From Coniella vitis (lineage: Eukaryota; Ascomycota; Sordariomycetes; Diaporthales; Schizoparmaceae): a stretch of 64,000 nucleotides of DNA. Position 1 is the first letter of the stretch, and each line of letters starts with the position of its first letter. Under the pieces are notes generated by a model that was not told the DNA's origin, did not search any database, and saw only the letters and a list, made by a program, of their open reading frames with translations. Of this stretch, positions 23,201 through 34,929 are shown piece by piece. The DNA lies in contig WUJK01000005.1 in assembly GCA_011317545.1 (NCBI GenBank), positions 186,001 to 250,000 of the forward strand, read 5' to 3'. The position numbers were made by a program, and so were the translations under genes.

Positions 23201-25407
23201 TTATATTCTGGCCACTCCATTCTGTGCATCTGGATCCTTCACTACCTCAAAACCTTCCCAAGTGCTCAAGACATTTCTGATTTCATCCTTGTACCTGGGT
23301 ACACCGCCGGCATAATTGACTTGTTCAAAGGCTTTACCAGGCACCGATCCACCCACTGGGCAGCCAGTCAAGTCAGCAAGTTGCTCCTCGTTCTGTAGTG
23401 TTTCGGGCTCGGCGAGCTCACTTACTATACGTGCTTCTCGTTGTCGGCAGCAGTGTCAAGTCACTCAGCTCATTGATGTGGTCCTTCCAAGCCTTGGTTG
23501 CCTCTTGCGTCGCGTTGACGTATCGGATACCTTGCCTCTGCATCTTGGTTATGGCATCTGCAATCCAGCGTCCTTGGACTTCAACCGTTGAGGGCCCGTT
23601 GGAGAGCAAGGTAGGTCCGTGAGGGCCGTACATGTGGAACATATTCGGGTATCCGGCCACTGTGGTGCCCAGATACGTATTGGCCGCGACCTTCCATTCT
23701 GACGAGAGCTCGCGCGAGTCGATACTCCTTAAGCCCATCTGGGTCATTCCACCGGTGGTGATGTCCTGTGAAGTATACAAATCAGCCAGAAACCTACTTT
23801 GTGCCGCTCAAAGAAGAAAAGAAGGGGGAAAGGGGAGGGGAGGGAGGGGGGAGGAAGAGGAGACTTGTCAATACTTACAAAACCGGTAGCGACAGCGACG
23901 TAGTCCAAGTCATGGTGCGTTCCATCCTCCAAGATCAGTCCAGTCTCGTCAAACTCCTTGATGGCATTCTTGCTGACATCCACAACCTCGACATTATCCC
24001 GGCTCAGCGCCTCGTAGAAGCACTGCTCGAGGCACGGTCTCCTGATGCCAAAGTAGTGCGGCATCTGGAGCGGCGCCAAGATGTCTCGTTTGTGGGAGTC
24101 GCTGATGCGCTCGCGGGCCTTTTTGGCCCAGAAATTGTACGCTTCGGTGTTGGCAGTGCCGTCAAAGAGGAGGTCTCTGTAGTTGGCTAGCCAAAAGGCG
24201 AAGCCGGCTCTGTCCCAGAGGGATTGGTAGAAGGCCTCACGCTCCTCTGGGCTGTCATCAAATGTGTTCTTTTCGACGTAATCCTGAAGAATCTGTCAGA
24301 GAGTCTTGTATTTCTCATTCTTCAATCCGCCCTAGAGAATGGAAGACGGAAACAAGGAAATTCAAAACCAAGCTTACAAAAAGAAACCCAGCAAACGACC
24401 GCTCGCGCATCTCAAACAGCCGCGGATACAGGGGCTTTGTGAACGCTTGTTCCTCCTTGCTGAGCGGCTTCTTGCCCATGGGCAGTGTCAGGTTCGGCGT
24501 CCGTTGGAAGACCGTCAGCTTGCCGGCGACGGGGGCCCATTCTTGACTGATTTGCACGCCCGAGGCACCTGTGCCAATGACTGCGCAGCGCTTGTCCCTC
24601 ACATCGATTTCCTCGTCGGGCCAGAAGGACGAGTGCTGTAGGAAGCCTTGGAACTTTGCGATGCCTGGCCAGTCTGGTATGTAACGCTTCGCAGCCTGTG
24701 GGTGATTTAATTTGCGTTCAGCACAAGCATTGGGTTGTATTACAAGTAGCAGCGCTCAGGGAGGACATTGGAAGCAGCACTCACAAATCCTGATCCAAGA
24801 ATCATGAACTTGGCTTTGCTTGTACGCCCATCAGCTGTCTCCACGATCCACTTTCCTTGCTCCTTGTCAAACATGGCGCCCGTCACAACCGTCTGAAAGG
24901 AGCAGTCCTTCTTGATGTGGAGGACCTTATCGACATGGTCAAAGTAGGCGCGGATCTCCTTGAAGTCGGGATAGTTGGTCGTCCAGGTCCAGTTTTCGTA
25001 CACTTCTGGCCAGGAAAATTCATAGATGGGGACTGCCGAGTCGACGCGTGCGCCGGGATAGCAGTTGAACCTCCATGTACCGCCTATGTCGTTCCCTGCC
25101 TCAAAGATATAGGCATTGAAACCTCGCTCGCGGAGTGTTTTGAGCATGAAAATACCACCTAAACGAAGCGTGGGGAGGAGGTGAAGGCGTATAGTCAGCG
25201 GAAAACGAAGTTATGTGCTACTTCTTACGCATGGAAAAAGCATAAGAGAGACCACTCACTGAAGCCTGCTCCAACTATGACGGCGTCCACGTCGAGATTG
25301 TCTGCATATGGGCCGGTAGTCGTTGTATGACGGACAGAGTATTCTGCCAGAGACGTCTTGAATCTCTTCTCCGTCGCCAGCGCGGCAGCAGCAGACGCCT
25401 CTCCCAT
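23201..25407 (-). CDS. Baeyer-Villiger monooxygenase (FAD/NADPH flavoprotein)
   Basis: Inserts one oxygen atom from O2 next to a ketone carbonyl, giving an ester or lactone. Six exons on the minus strand: 25407-25260, 25158-24785, 24695-24378, 24292-23879, 23765-23426 and 23355-23201, 582 aa. The FAD-binding GAGFSG is split by intron 1; GGTWRFNCYPGARVDS follows. The class I fingerprint F-x-G-x3-H-x3-W-P is complete (FQGFLQHSSFWP), and the NADPH Rossmann motif is GTGASG. ATGFDITTGG and YMGGSVPGKA complete the C-terminal part, the last being rebuilt across a 70-nt intron. Substrate cannot be told; the fold covers cyclohexanone-, steroid- and polyketide-type enzymes. Its divergent neighbour is a serine hydrolase that could cut the ester product. 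Confidence 0.9.
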
Positions 25408-26025
25408 GGTGAATGGCTGGACAGACGTGTGGAAGGGTGAAGTGACGAATATCTAGGTAGAGATGAATCACCGTGAATCACGCAGGAACAACAGCACGTG
25501 TATGGCGGTACCACAATCCAATATAACAGGCAAGAAGCGGAGACGGGGTCGGGATAACGGTGGCTTATATACATAACGCTCAGTTGCAGCGCTTTCCCCT
25601 CCACACATGCACACCACCCAACTCACTTTGGTATGCACAATTGTCCCGGATCTTCCCCAGGTTGTATTCGGGAGACAAGTGCGGGGCAAGACCTCGTGAG
25701 TCCCATGTTGTTTTGCTTTTCCATGCTGGTGGGATGGATGCAGAGAAGACTTACCATCACCAAATCATCTGCATCGTTTCTGCTCTTCTGTTTGGACTAT
25801 GAACCATAATGAGTATTAGTCCAGGACAGAGCAAAAAAGGAGGCCTGCGTAAGGTCCCAGTAGCAGCCAAAAGGTCTTTCTGTTTACTACGGCTTGCCTT
25901 AAAACCGAACATCTCCTTTTTAACTCTCGGTCAAACTATGCTTTTAAAAATAGGACTACGGGATGACTTGTCTGAAAGTGCTCGCTCTATATCCAAGCGA
26001 CTCCGGACTACCGGATTGAGTAGCC

Positions 26026-26046
26026 CGTCGTCGTCGTCGTCTGTCG
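26026..26046. repeat. GTC trinucleotide repeat
   Basis: Five GTC units and a sixth after one substitution; noncoding. Confidence 0.8.
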
Positions 26047-26201
26047 ATGTTTGACTGTTCGCCCCAGGCTCATTCGCATAAAGATGATTATTTTCCAGAG
26101 CTCCTCGTGAACTGCTGCCATCTCGTGCGCTGCTACTATGTACACGTCATGCTGAATTCGTTTTCTTATTTGCCCCTCTTTCGGGGCGCACACATGTCAC
26201 A

Positions 26202-26324
26202 GAACCTGTTTCCTATGTACATGGCCTGTGCTCCGATTCTCGCTAATACATATTAATATTCTATCGTTATAGACTTACTGACTGTCTGCTGACTACGGGG
26301 TCACGAGGATACGGAAACAGGTTC
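26202..26324. repeat. 12-bp inverted repeat with 99-bp spacer
   Basis: GAACCTGTTTCC at 26202-26213 is exactly repeated as GGAAACAGGTTC at 26313-26324. The spacer and right flank also hold two similar AT-rich motifs (tacatattaatatt and tacattaatatt). It could be a paired regulator site or a scar of a small element. Confidence 0.6.
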
Positions 26325-27366
26325 CTGGCTCTATACATTAATATTGTTGTTTATACTTAGAATATATGTACGACCTCGGTTGTTCATGCAGGTCACTCCT
26401 CCCACCAATTTGCCAACCATAGAAACCCAACAACAGCGATGCCGCGGATAGATGGAAAGCTTTTAGATAGATAGACAAAGTTTCATTCCGTCCATCCTCC
26501 GTGGCGACCGGCGGGAGGCTTAGCAATCACACGAATGGACACAAGAACGTTCAATGACGCTTCGTCGGGCAAGAGGAGCCCAAGGGCAAGACACCCCTCA
26601 TCTGGCCTCTCGCGTGCAGACTAGTGAAGGGTGTGTGCCGTTTACATAGCACATCTGCGTGCTTTGTCAAAAGCGGACTAAGCAAAAGTGTCCAGGGCAA
26701 GAAAAGAAGACGATCATTGCGGGGTCGAATGTTAGTATGCGCTGCCTGATGAGTAGTATGTATCCTTATTTCGAGAGGACCACTTACTAGGTGTAACAAA
26801 GCGGCTCCGCTTGAGGTGACCACTTGTATAGACAGACATAAAGAGGTGAATGAGGCGCATGGGGCGAGATTGAATATCAACGTCACGTACCTAAGGGAAG
26901 CGACCCAGTTGCCATACAATAGTAGTCCAGCAGCCTGTCCTCACGAGTGGGCTCACGAATTGGTACCGGTAGGATAATACTCACCTCAAAAGTGCCAAAC
27001 CTTAAATTCCTATTATAGTATTCTTTGCCTTGTTTTGTATTCTCAAGGTCCACTAGTATTCCCTCGTCTATCGTGGGGTTCGTGTATATATATGTCCGTT
27101 TCCCCCTCTTTCATCTGCTTTCTCCCAGTATTTTCGTCTCCATCTTTTCCTGGTCTATATTCACTCATATTCCTCCTCTGTCCTGCTGTAGACGATGAAC
27201 CGTAGAGAAGCAGAGGTGCTCGTGAGGATCATCTTATCAATGCCTCTTTGCCTTTAACTGCCATAACTCGTTACATCCCTCAAGTCCAGTGACAGGCCTC
27301 GCTACGAATTTGTGCATACAATATCTCCAAAAGCTTGGACACTCTCACGACTACCAAGCCGGCATC

Positions 27367-28870
27367 ATGTCTGTTCTCAGCGAGCAAGCCATCAGCGCGC
27401 TCCGCTCGAGAGTCGACGAGGCATGTGCGGACCAGAAAGCCGGTCTCCCAGGCGCCACTGTGCTGGTCGTGGACAAGAAGGGTCGCCAAGTGTTTGCCCA
27501 TGCAGCAGGCCGCCGGGGCGTGGCCACCTCCGAGCCCCTGACCTTGGACAGTATATTCTGGATCGCATCGTGCACCAAGGTCGTCACCGGGATCGCCTGC
27601 ATGCAGTTGGTGGAACAGGGACAGCTACGTCTCGACGACGGGGACCAGCTTGAGGCTATCTGCCCTGAGCTCAAGGGTCTGCAGGTGCTGACAAGGACTG
27701 GGACTCTGGTAGCCAAGGAGAAGGCGATCACGCTGCGGATGCTGTTGACGCACACCGCTGGCTTTGGGTACTCCTTCTTCAACGAGAGACTGAGGGACTG
27801 GGCCTATCCCGCTGGGTTGGACGAGTTTAGTGGAAGGCTGGAGGACGTGACCTCGCCTTTACTATTCCAGCCGGGAGAGGGTTGGGAATACGGAGTGAGC
27901 CAAGTCTTCGCCATTGCACAGAGCACCATTCATTGTTCTATCTGGCGTTGCCGTTTCACTTCTTTCTTCTTCGACTGACTGATCAATCGTGCTTGGATCG
28001 TAGGTTGGTGTCGATTGGGCCGGAATTGCTCTCGAAAGAGTCACTGGCACGACCTTAAACGACTACATGACCAAGAATATCTTCGAGCCACTGGGCGTCC
28101 AGAACGTGTCCATGTTCCCAACGCCAGAAATGAAATCGAAGCTAGCTTTCATGAACCAGCGGTCCCACGACGGGTTGCTACGCCCCCGAGACCATGCGTT
28201 GCGTCTCCCTCTTGTGGCCAAAGACGACGACGAGGTGTCTCGGTGCCTTAACAGCGGTGGCGCGGGCTTGTTTGCGCAGCCTAGCGAGTATTGCAGTATG
28301 TCTTTTTCTTGAGTGTCTCCTGAGTCGTCTTCAACTTTTATGATTTGCCTCGTTTCGCACATGTCTCTGCTTGAATAAGCGCCCTCAAAAAGAAAGCTCT
28401 AGCCTCATGCAATCGATATCTCTGACAATATGGCAGAAATCCTCGTGGCCCTGCTCAACGAGGGCAAATCCCCAACTACCGGCGCGGCGATCCTCCAGCC
28501 CGCGACAGTCGCGGAAATGTACAAGAACCAGATCCCCCAGTTTCCCAATTTTGCTCGACAAGGTATAGCGGCTGCAAAGCCCGACATAACGAATCCCATC
28601 CCGGAAATCTACCCGGTCCAGGATGATGTGCCCCAAGGTTGGGGCCTCACATTCATGCTCTCGAATGGAGGCCCTACAGGCCGTAGCAGACAGACGGCCT
28701 TTTGGGCTGGTATTGCAAACTTGTTCTGGTGGAGTGACCCCGAGCACGGCATCGCAGGCATGGTGGCTTCGCAGATACTGCCATACGGCGATGCCAAGGT
28801 GTTGGAGTTATGGGTTGATATTGAGGCAAGGGTGTACACTGAGCTTCGAGGTGCGCGGGCGAAGATCTGA
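27367..28870 (+). CDS. Beta-lactamase-fold serine hydrolase / acyltransferase (LovD/EstB type)
   Basis: Family members are esterases or transesterases acting through a Ser-Lys-Tyr triad. Three exons: 27367-27894, 28004-28295 and 28437-28870, 417 aa, close to the 413 aa of LovD. The S-x-x-K motif is SCTK (Ser68, Lys71). The Tyr motif is Y175 in WEYGVGVDWAG, created by the first splice. TAFWAGIANLFWW and MVASQILPYGD in the C-terminal part are typical of the LovD/EstB group. The second splice rebuilds EYCKILVALLNEG. Substrate is unknown: LovD itself moves an acyl chain in lovastatin assembly, but there is no polyketide synthase here, so a simple esterase is at least as likely. It is divergent from the Baeyer-Villiger monooxygenase. 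Confidence 0.87.
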
Positions 28871-29659
28871 GGACAACTTCCAAGAGCACCTCGTCATCCA
28901 GGCTGGATTCTGCTGACTTCCACTTTGTGATTGGCTCTGGGGTGTTTGGATGTTCAGTTGGTCGTTGGGCGAAAGGCCGTCATTGTAGCCTGGTAACTGT
29001 GTCGGGGCTTGTGAGTTGAGGATCTGGTGTTATGCAACGAGTTCTTCAGTAATTCTAATTCGAAATTGTATTATATCAACTATATTATCCGCCTAGTAAA
29101 CGAGAATCAAAGGAAAGGAAGGAGAAGCGATAATGGCAAGGCTGTAAGCTACCTAATTGGACGAAACCCTGGACATCAAAGCCTCTCTTTGCCCCTGGGT
29201 AAGGCATTTATTCAGCCCATGAGAATCATTGAGAGGCTTCTGCCTCTCCTCAGGACACTCTTGCCAAAGTACATGTAGTGCGTTGCGAGCCAAGACCTTG
29301 TCGGACTGTTCTGATGGCTTGAACGGACGCGCAGTCAAGGCGGATGGGGGCAGACTGAGATAAGAGGGTTAGGGGTGGACCGTCCGCAACAGCCCTGGAA
29401 GCCAACGCCTGCATCTCTCTTTGCCCCGAGTCTGGCGAAACGGTATTGATGCTCGTCCACACCACATCCCTTCTTTCTCAACAGTTCTTGCCAAGGCCGA
29501 GAATACAACTATCGTGAAGTTGTGACATATAGATTCGCGACCCATCCCCTCGTGTCGACCTCATTCCGATTTGGTTGTGGGAGATCTGAATTTTCTGCTT
29601 CAGCGAACCCCTTCATTGTCCCATCCCACCCTTGTCCAGTGTACAAACGTGCCACCAAC
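28871..29659. other. Intergenic region upstream of the translin gene
   Basis: Nothing recognised apart from the expected 3' end of the hydrolase gene and the translin promoter. Confidence 0.5.
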
Positions 29660-30570
29660 ATGTCGGGCATGATAGACCCCCAGATTTTCGAACACCTCAA
29701 GGCCAAGATCGACGAGGACACACAGACTCGGGATGAGCTGACACAAATCATCCAGAAGCTGGAGCGAGATGTTTCGTACACCCAGGGTGTGCTCTCTCGC
29801 GTGCACTCGACGCCCAGATCGGCATGTGAGTTCGCGTTGCGAACATGCCGCTGCTCTTTGAGATCACGACACTGATGGAATTGACAGACCCCACCCTGCT
29901 GCCCCAAGTCGAGACAGCCATCAAGTCGGAGCTTGAGGACATTCTGGCGCTAAATACTGCTGCGTCCAAGCACCCCTACTACAAGTCCGTCTCCCCGCTC
30001 CTTTTTTAGAATACTACCTGCTTGAGAATAAATTGCTCATCTGCGTCCCGCCAGATACAACTCCAAGTGGACCCGAGCTGTTCAGGATGCGGTCTTCACA
30101 GTGTTGCTGGAGAGCTGGCTGGGTGGAAACCTGGTCCCAGAGGGCAGAGTCGGACGCCTTCTTACCCTCGAGGAAATTGGAGCACTCTTTCAAGGTTCGT
30201 AAACCATTTCTGCCACAACAGCAAGATCTTGGCTATGACCATATCCTGACCCGTCCTTCTAGTTCCCGTCAACCTGACGGATCGTGATGCGTTCCATATC
30301 ACCATCGAGGAGTACCTGCTGGCGGTTACATCCCTCACCGACGAGCTCTCCAGGCTGGCAGTCAACTCGGTTACCCTTGGCGACCACGAGCTTGCTGTCA
30401 AGATCAGCAACTTCATCAAGGACCTGCACGCCGGCTTCCAGTTGCTGAACCTCAAGAACGACATTTTGCGGAAGCGCGTCGATGCGGTCAAGTACCACGT
30501 GAAGAAGGTCGAGGATGTTGTCTACGACTTGTCGTTGCGGAACTTGATACCCAGCTCGGGAAGCGCTTGA
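29660..30570 (+). CDS. Translin-family nucleic-acid-binding protein
   Basis: Translin forms octameric rings that bind single-stranded RNA/DNA and, with TRAX, the C3PO nuclease, which in Neurospora processes tRNA. Four exons: 29660-29825, 29888-29984, 30055-30194 and 30263-30570, 236 aa, the family length. The protein is all-helical in look; YYKYNSKWTRAVQDAVF (across intron 2), LLAVTSLTDELSRLAVN and VYDLSLRNL match the family. The second donor is gtccgt, weaker than its neighbours, but is the only one that restores YYKYN. The lack of the acidic catalytic residues expected of TRAX was not checked residue by residue; the C-terminus fits translin better. Confidence 0.88.
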
Positions 30571-31158
30571 GCATAAAAGAGAATTCTGGAGATCAGCAAC
30601 AACAATAGAGACTGTTCGAAACGCGCAATGGCTGTGCAACAAGGCTGAATTGAGACGAATGGAGGCATCTTGCTTCCTTCCACCTGGATTTGCACGAGGC
30701 GTGCCAATCAGGCGATCGACTGAGCGCGACTCAAGAGGATGTCAGTACACTGACAGTATGGCGGTTTAAGCTGGTGGTCTTTTGATCAGGGTTCATTGAA
30801 CAAATTCGGCGTCAGAACGGAATTGTGCAGTGCAGGACGGACGCCCTGGCTGGGCATGCGTCTGCTATGAGTGCTCGACAAATCAGCACACTGCTAATGT
30901 ACCGACGCGTCTGTGGATAGCTACATAGGAAAAAGAATATCATATGCAGGGATATCCAAGAACTACCCCACTATGAACCCCAAAATGAACCCCAAATCCT
31001 CTCCATCATTACCTCACCATTTCTTTTTGGGCGTTTTCTTTTCCGAAGCCGATCCTCGCTCTTCACCCCTCCGGCCCTTTAGAATTTTTGACTCGACAAG
31101 CAGTCCAAAAACGAAATATTCTGCCTCGTTTCTGCCGCCAGAGGCAGGTGAGCGCAAG
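30571..31158. other. Intergenic region upstream of the mitochondrial carrier gene
   Basis: No gene or repeat recognised. Confidence 0.5.
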
Positions 31159-32354
31159 ATGTCGGTCGCGGTCAAGGAGAAGCCTTCGCAAGCGGAGACC
31201 AAAAACTACAAGGGCTTTGTAGGTGGTGTCTTTTCCGGCATTGCAAAGTTATCGGGTAAGTACAGAGAATACATAGTCATTGGTGACTCTGCACGTTCGG
31301 CTCATGTTTCAGTGAGAGCGTCTCTGATCTGGCTGGTTTCAGTGCATTCATTTTGCCCATGCCTCGAATATGCCGATTGAATGTTGATTGGAAGATTCTC
31401 GTGAATTCACCAAGAAAATCCGAGAGCGCTCCGACTTCCCCTGGAAGCAGCAATTGACTACCCTACATAGAACATTAGAAAGGCCTGACCGCTAACATCC
31501 CGATTCCAACCGCAGTGGGCCACCCCTTCGACACCGTCAAAGTCCGCCTCCAGACGACCAACGCCTCGCGCTTCTCCGGGCCGCTCGAGTGCGTCTTGCA
31601 GACCGTCCGCAATGAAGGTCTCCGCGGCTTCTACAAGGGCGCCACCCCTCCCCTCGTAGGCTGGATGTTCATGGACTCGGTCATGCTCGGGAGTCTGACC
31701 GTCTACCGCCGCCTCCTCCGCGACAACATCTTCAACCCGCCGCTGCACCCGCTGCACGACCCCGCGGCACCCATGCCCTCGCACGGCCACGGCCTAGCGG
31801 GTATCATGGCCGGCGCGACCGTCTCGTTCATCGCCGCGCCCGTCGAGCACGTCAAGGCGCGTCTGCAGATCCAGTACGCCGCCCACAAGAGCGAGCGGCT
31901 CTACAGCGGGCCCCTCGACTGCGTCGCCAAGATCTGGCGCGCGCACGGCCTGCGCGGCATCTACCACGGCCTGTCGGCGACGCTGCTCTTCCGGTCCTTC
32001 TTCTTCTTCTGGTGGGGCAGCTACGACGTGTTCTCGCGCTGGATGAGCGAGTCGACGAGTCTGAGCAAGCCGGCCATCAACTTTTGGGCCGGCGGCTTGA
32101 GCGCGCAGGTGTTTTGGCTCACGAGTTACCCGAGTGATGTGGTCAAGCAGCGCATCATGACGGATCCGTTGGGCGGCGGGCTGGGCGATGGCACGCGGCG
32201 GTTCCCGAATTGGCGGACCGCGGCTGCGACTGTGTACAGGGAAGGAGGGTGGAAGGGCTATTGGCGTGGGTTCTTGCCGTGCTTTTTGAGGGCGTTCCCG
32301 GCGAATGCCATGGCGCTGGTTGCATTTGAGGGGGTAATGAGGGCTTTGCCATGA
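31159..32354 (+). CDS. Mitochondrial carrier family (SLC25) transporter
   Basis: Exchanges small metabolites across the inner mitochondrial membrane. Two exons, 31159-31255 and 31516-32354, 311 aa, the normal length. All three repeats are present, each with its P-x-[DE]-x-x-[KR] motif: PFDTVK (created next to the splice as SVGHPFDTVK), PVEHVK and PSDVVK. Six membrane spans are implied. The carnitine/amino-acid branch (Crc1, Ymc1, Ort1) looks closest from GHPFDTVKVRLQT, but the substrate cannot be assigned. The 260-nt intron is long for this genome, and its real acceptor is inferred from family continuity. Coding DNA is noticeably GC-rich in third positions. The gene converges on RPL22. Confidence 0.88.
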
Positions 32355-32768
32355 TATATCTTTTTTTTTTTTTTCAATGATTTGTGGCAATATCGTGTAT
32401 GACTACGAGGGAGAGAACAGAATAGAGGTTCTGGAATTGGCGGTAGGCGCAGCATTATGCATCGGCCATTTTCAGGACATTGTTACCAAACAGCAATCAT
32501 AGACACGTTCTTTCACGAGCACAAATATTTGGACGGAATGCATATGGTATTTTACTACCAAGGCCAGCTGTGGCCTTTTTGAGACGCACTATCCATCACG
32601 TCTGACGCCAATGTGCAGAGCAGCAACCGGCACAGCACGTTGTCTGACCGCTCTTTTTGAGAATCCCACCGGCGGCAGCCCTCTATGTTGGGAAGCTGGT
32701 TATAGCAACCCCACATCTCCGTTTTCCTTTTAACCACCCAAAGTAGAAGATACAATAATATCCACCGC
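32355..32768. other. Intergenic region between convergent carrier and rpl22 genes
   Basis: Contains a T run directly after the carrier stop (about 32361-32374) and the 3' ends of both genes. Nothing else seen. Confidence 0.5.
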
Positions 32769-33414
32769 TTACTCGTCGTCCTCGTCAGCCTCGTCGTTAA
32801 CGACGTTGAAGAACTTGAGCTCATAAACACCCTTGGAGGTGGAGACGACGCGGAGCCAGTCACGGAGCTGCATCTTCTTGAGGAACTTCTTGGTCCTGTG
32901 TAGCAAATGTTCGTCAGCGATCATTTTTCCAAGGCCTGGGCTTGTTCGGAGCCTTGCGGGGGTGAGGGACTTGTCCTTACAGGTACTTGAGGTAGCGACC
33001 AGACAGCTCGTTGTGGGCAACGATCTCGATCTTGCCATCACCCTGCTGGGAGATCTGGATGGTGTCGCCCAGGTTGCCGACGCGACCCTCAACCTTGATC
33101 TTCTCGTTCAGGAACTTCTCGAAGGCGGAGACATCGAAGATCTTGTCGGAGGCAGGCTGGGAGGCGTTGATGATGAACTGAACGGAGCAACAGTTAGCAC
33201 TTGAGGAAACACTTGAAGCACACGCCAATTTGAGAAAGTTTCTTGGTGGATTCGAGACATACCTTCTTGGTCACCTTGCCGGATCTGCCCTTCTTCTGTG
33301 ATATCAAAAATATGACCTTAGCCTACTGCTTCACGCCATGATCTCTGCGGCCCTCGCCGTAGAGACTGGGCCAGCAGCAAAGCGGTGTCAAGTACATACA
33401 GTCTGGGGAGCCAT
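32769..33414 (-). CDS. rpl22: 60S ribosomal protein L22e
   Basis: Surface protein of the large ribosomal subunit. Four exons on the minus strand: 33414-33400, 33295-33263, 33177-32981 and 32895-32769, 123 aa, the family length. The first two exons are only 15 and 33 nt and code the basic head MAPQTKKGRSGKVTKK; exon 3 starts at FIINASQPASD. The last junction restores YLKYLTKKFLKKMQLRDWLR. The acidic tail (EADEDDE) is typical. Early introns in short 5' exons are common in fungal ribosomal protein genes. Confidence 0.96.
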
Positions 33415-33613
33415 TTTTGCTGATTTGTGGATGTTGGATGGAGAGAGGACGCAAAGAGGTCGGTTATCCTGCGCCGCGGTGGGTTGATGTTTTGCGAGTG
33501 GGAGGAGAGTGGTCGGTTTTCACGGTGTAGAAACTTTCTCTCCAAAATTCTCGGCGACAGATTGGACAGGGCGGAAATCCACCTTTGCAGGGAGTGTAGT
33601 GGGTCCCACCCAC

Positions 33614-33626
33614 GATAAGGGTTATC
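33614..33626. promoter_or_regulatory. Inverted GATA pair GATAA-ggg-TTATC
   Basis: A perfect inverted pair of GATAA with a three-base centre, 200 bases upstream of the RPL22 start codon. It could bind a GATA factor; it also contains AGGGTT, similar to telomere-like elements known in ribosomal protein promoters. Function is inference. Confidence 0.35.
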
Positions 33627-34760
33627 TGACGACAGCTGATAGACCCGTCTCAAGACTCAGCTGCGTGCCAGCTGGCGAGAGCCGTTAGCAGCTGCCCTGT
33701 ACGTACGTTGGTACTGTTGGTACTGTACTAATGTACATAGTAGTCAATAACTTGATGGGTTCAATCTTTCTATTAGACATGCATAAATAGGTATGCGGGA
33801 TAATCAAACTCTAGTCCATGCTAATAAATCCCCGCTTGAAGACTAAAATTATCCTATCATGGTCTCTACTCACGCAGTAGCCGTTTTCTTGGGCACTTGG
33901 GCACTTGGGGACCAACATCTGGCATTCACTAGCCGGTGGCACTGCTTCATTACCGTGTGCAAAATATCGTTGTTGTTAAGGAGATGCCACAGCCATACAG
34001 ATCACAGGCTTCACGTTAACCTCGGAGGCAGCCGATCATCACCCCAACGTCAAGACGCTTTCAACTTCCGAAGAGGACAATGACAGCCACACCCACGTGT
34101 TTTAATCCCTGCGCTACGCCACGATGATCCTTGCCTTGATCGCCCGAGCCACATACACAGCCACTTAAGAGCGAGCTGGAAGCATTCGGGTTGCAGATCA
34201 CCGCCCTCTTGTTCTCCATTCTCGTTTGACGAGGCTGGATTCATGGTGGGTCCTTTCCGAGCGCAACCCGCGGTTCCGGTGTGTGATCTTTTGTCTCTGC
34301 TTGCAGCATTTCTCTCTCGTTTTATTCTGTTTACCAAGATGTGCACTGCATACTTACTTACATGAGGGTGGTGGAATGATGACGTAGCATGCCATTTCTC
34401 TTGTAGGCTGGCGCATGGTTCTTCAGATACCAGGCTCGGTAGATGCTAGACTTGGGACGACCGGGCCCTGGAGGGAATGTAGTAGCGGGCGTTGCAGGGC
34501 CAAGGGCTTGTCAGGCGGTTCAGGCTGCTCCTATGTACATGGTAGGCGCAGGGAAAACCGGGCAGCAGCGACAAGCAAAGCCACCCGCGCAGGCCTGAGA
34601 GCCAATAATCGGGGCCTATGACGCACATCTGAAGTGACGATTTACGAACGCCCTGGGCGCGGTAGTACATGGCACGTACATAGTAATGACTTGGCTGGTG
34701 CTTGCCCTGTCCTACTTGGATTTTTGGCAGACTGATGCAATTGATCAAAGCACTGCTCTC

Positions 34761-34768
34761 TATAAAAG
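34761..34768 (+). promoter_or_regulatory. TATA box of pmp3
   Basis: TATAAAAG stands 169 bases before the PMP3 start codon, followed by a C-rich stretch. A strong TATA box suits a stress-induced gene. Confidence 0.55.
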
Positions 34769-34929
34769 TGCTTCCCCCGCCCACTTTGTACCTGGATCTC
34801 TTTACGTTCCTGTTGCACGTACAGTATCTCAACATCTACACCTGCTTTCGCACATTCTCGCCTTGTCGTGAAATCAATTACCAACTTTGACCACTTCCCA
34901 GCTCGCCAAATCCCAATCAAATCGCAAAC

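Larger units (their letters stand above)
25408..27366. promoter_or_regulatory. Shared upstream region of monooxygenase and hydrolase genes
   Basis: A 1.96-kb gap between two divergent genes. It contains a 12-bp perfect inverted repeat (26202-26213 against 26313-26324), a small GCCCC/GGGGC hairpin at 26172-26186, a GTC repeat at 26026-26046 and several AT-rich stretches. No coding frame is convincing. Confidence 0.45.
33415..34929. other. Upstream region between divergent rpl22 and pmp3
   Basis: No gene seen. A palindromic GATAA-ggg-TTATC element lies at 33614-33626 about 200 bp from the RPL22 start. A GTAC/TACTG-rich cluster is found at 33698-33750, and a TATA box at 34761-34768 serves PMP3. 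Confidence 0.5.

Noticed and set aside
27367..28870. Calling the hydrolase a true LovD of a statin cluster
   Set aside because: No polyketide synthase or other cluster gene is present, and the motifs are shared with simple EstB-type esterases.
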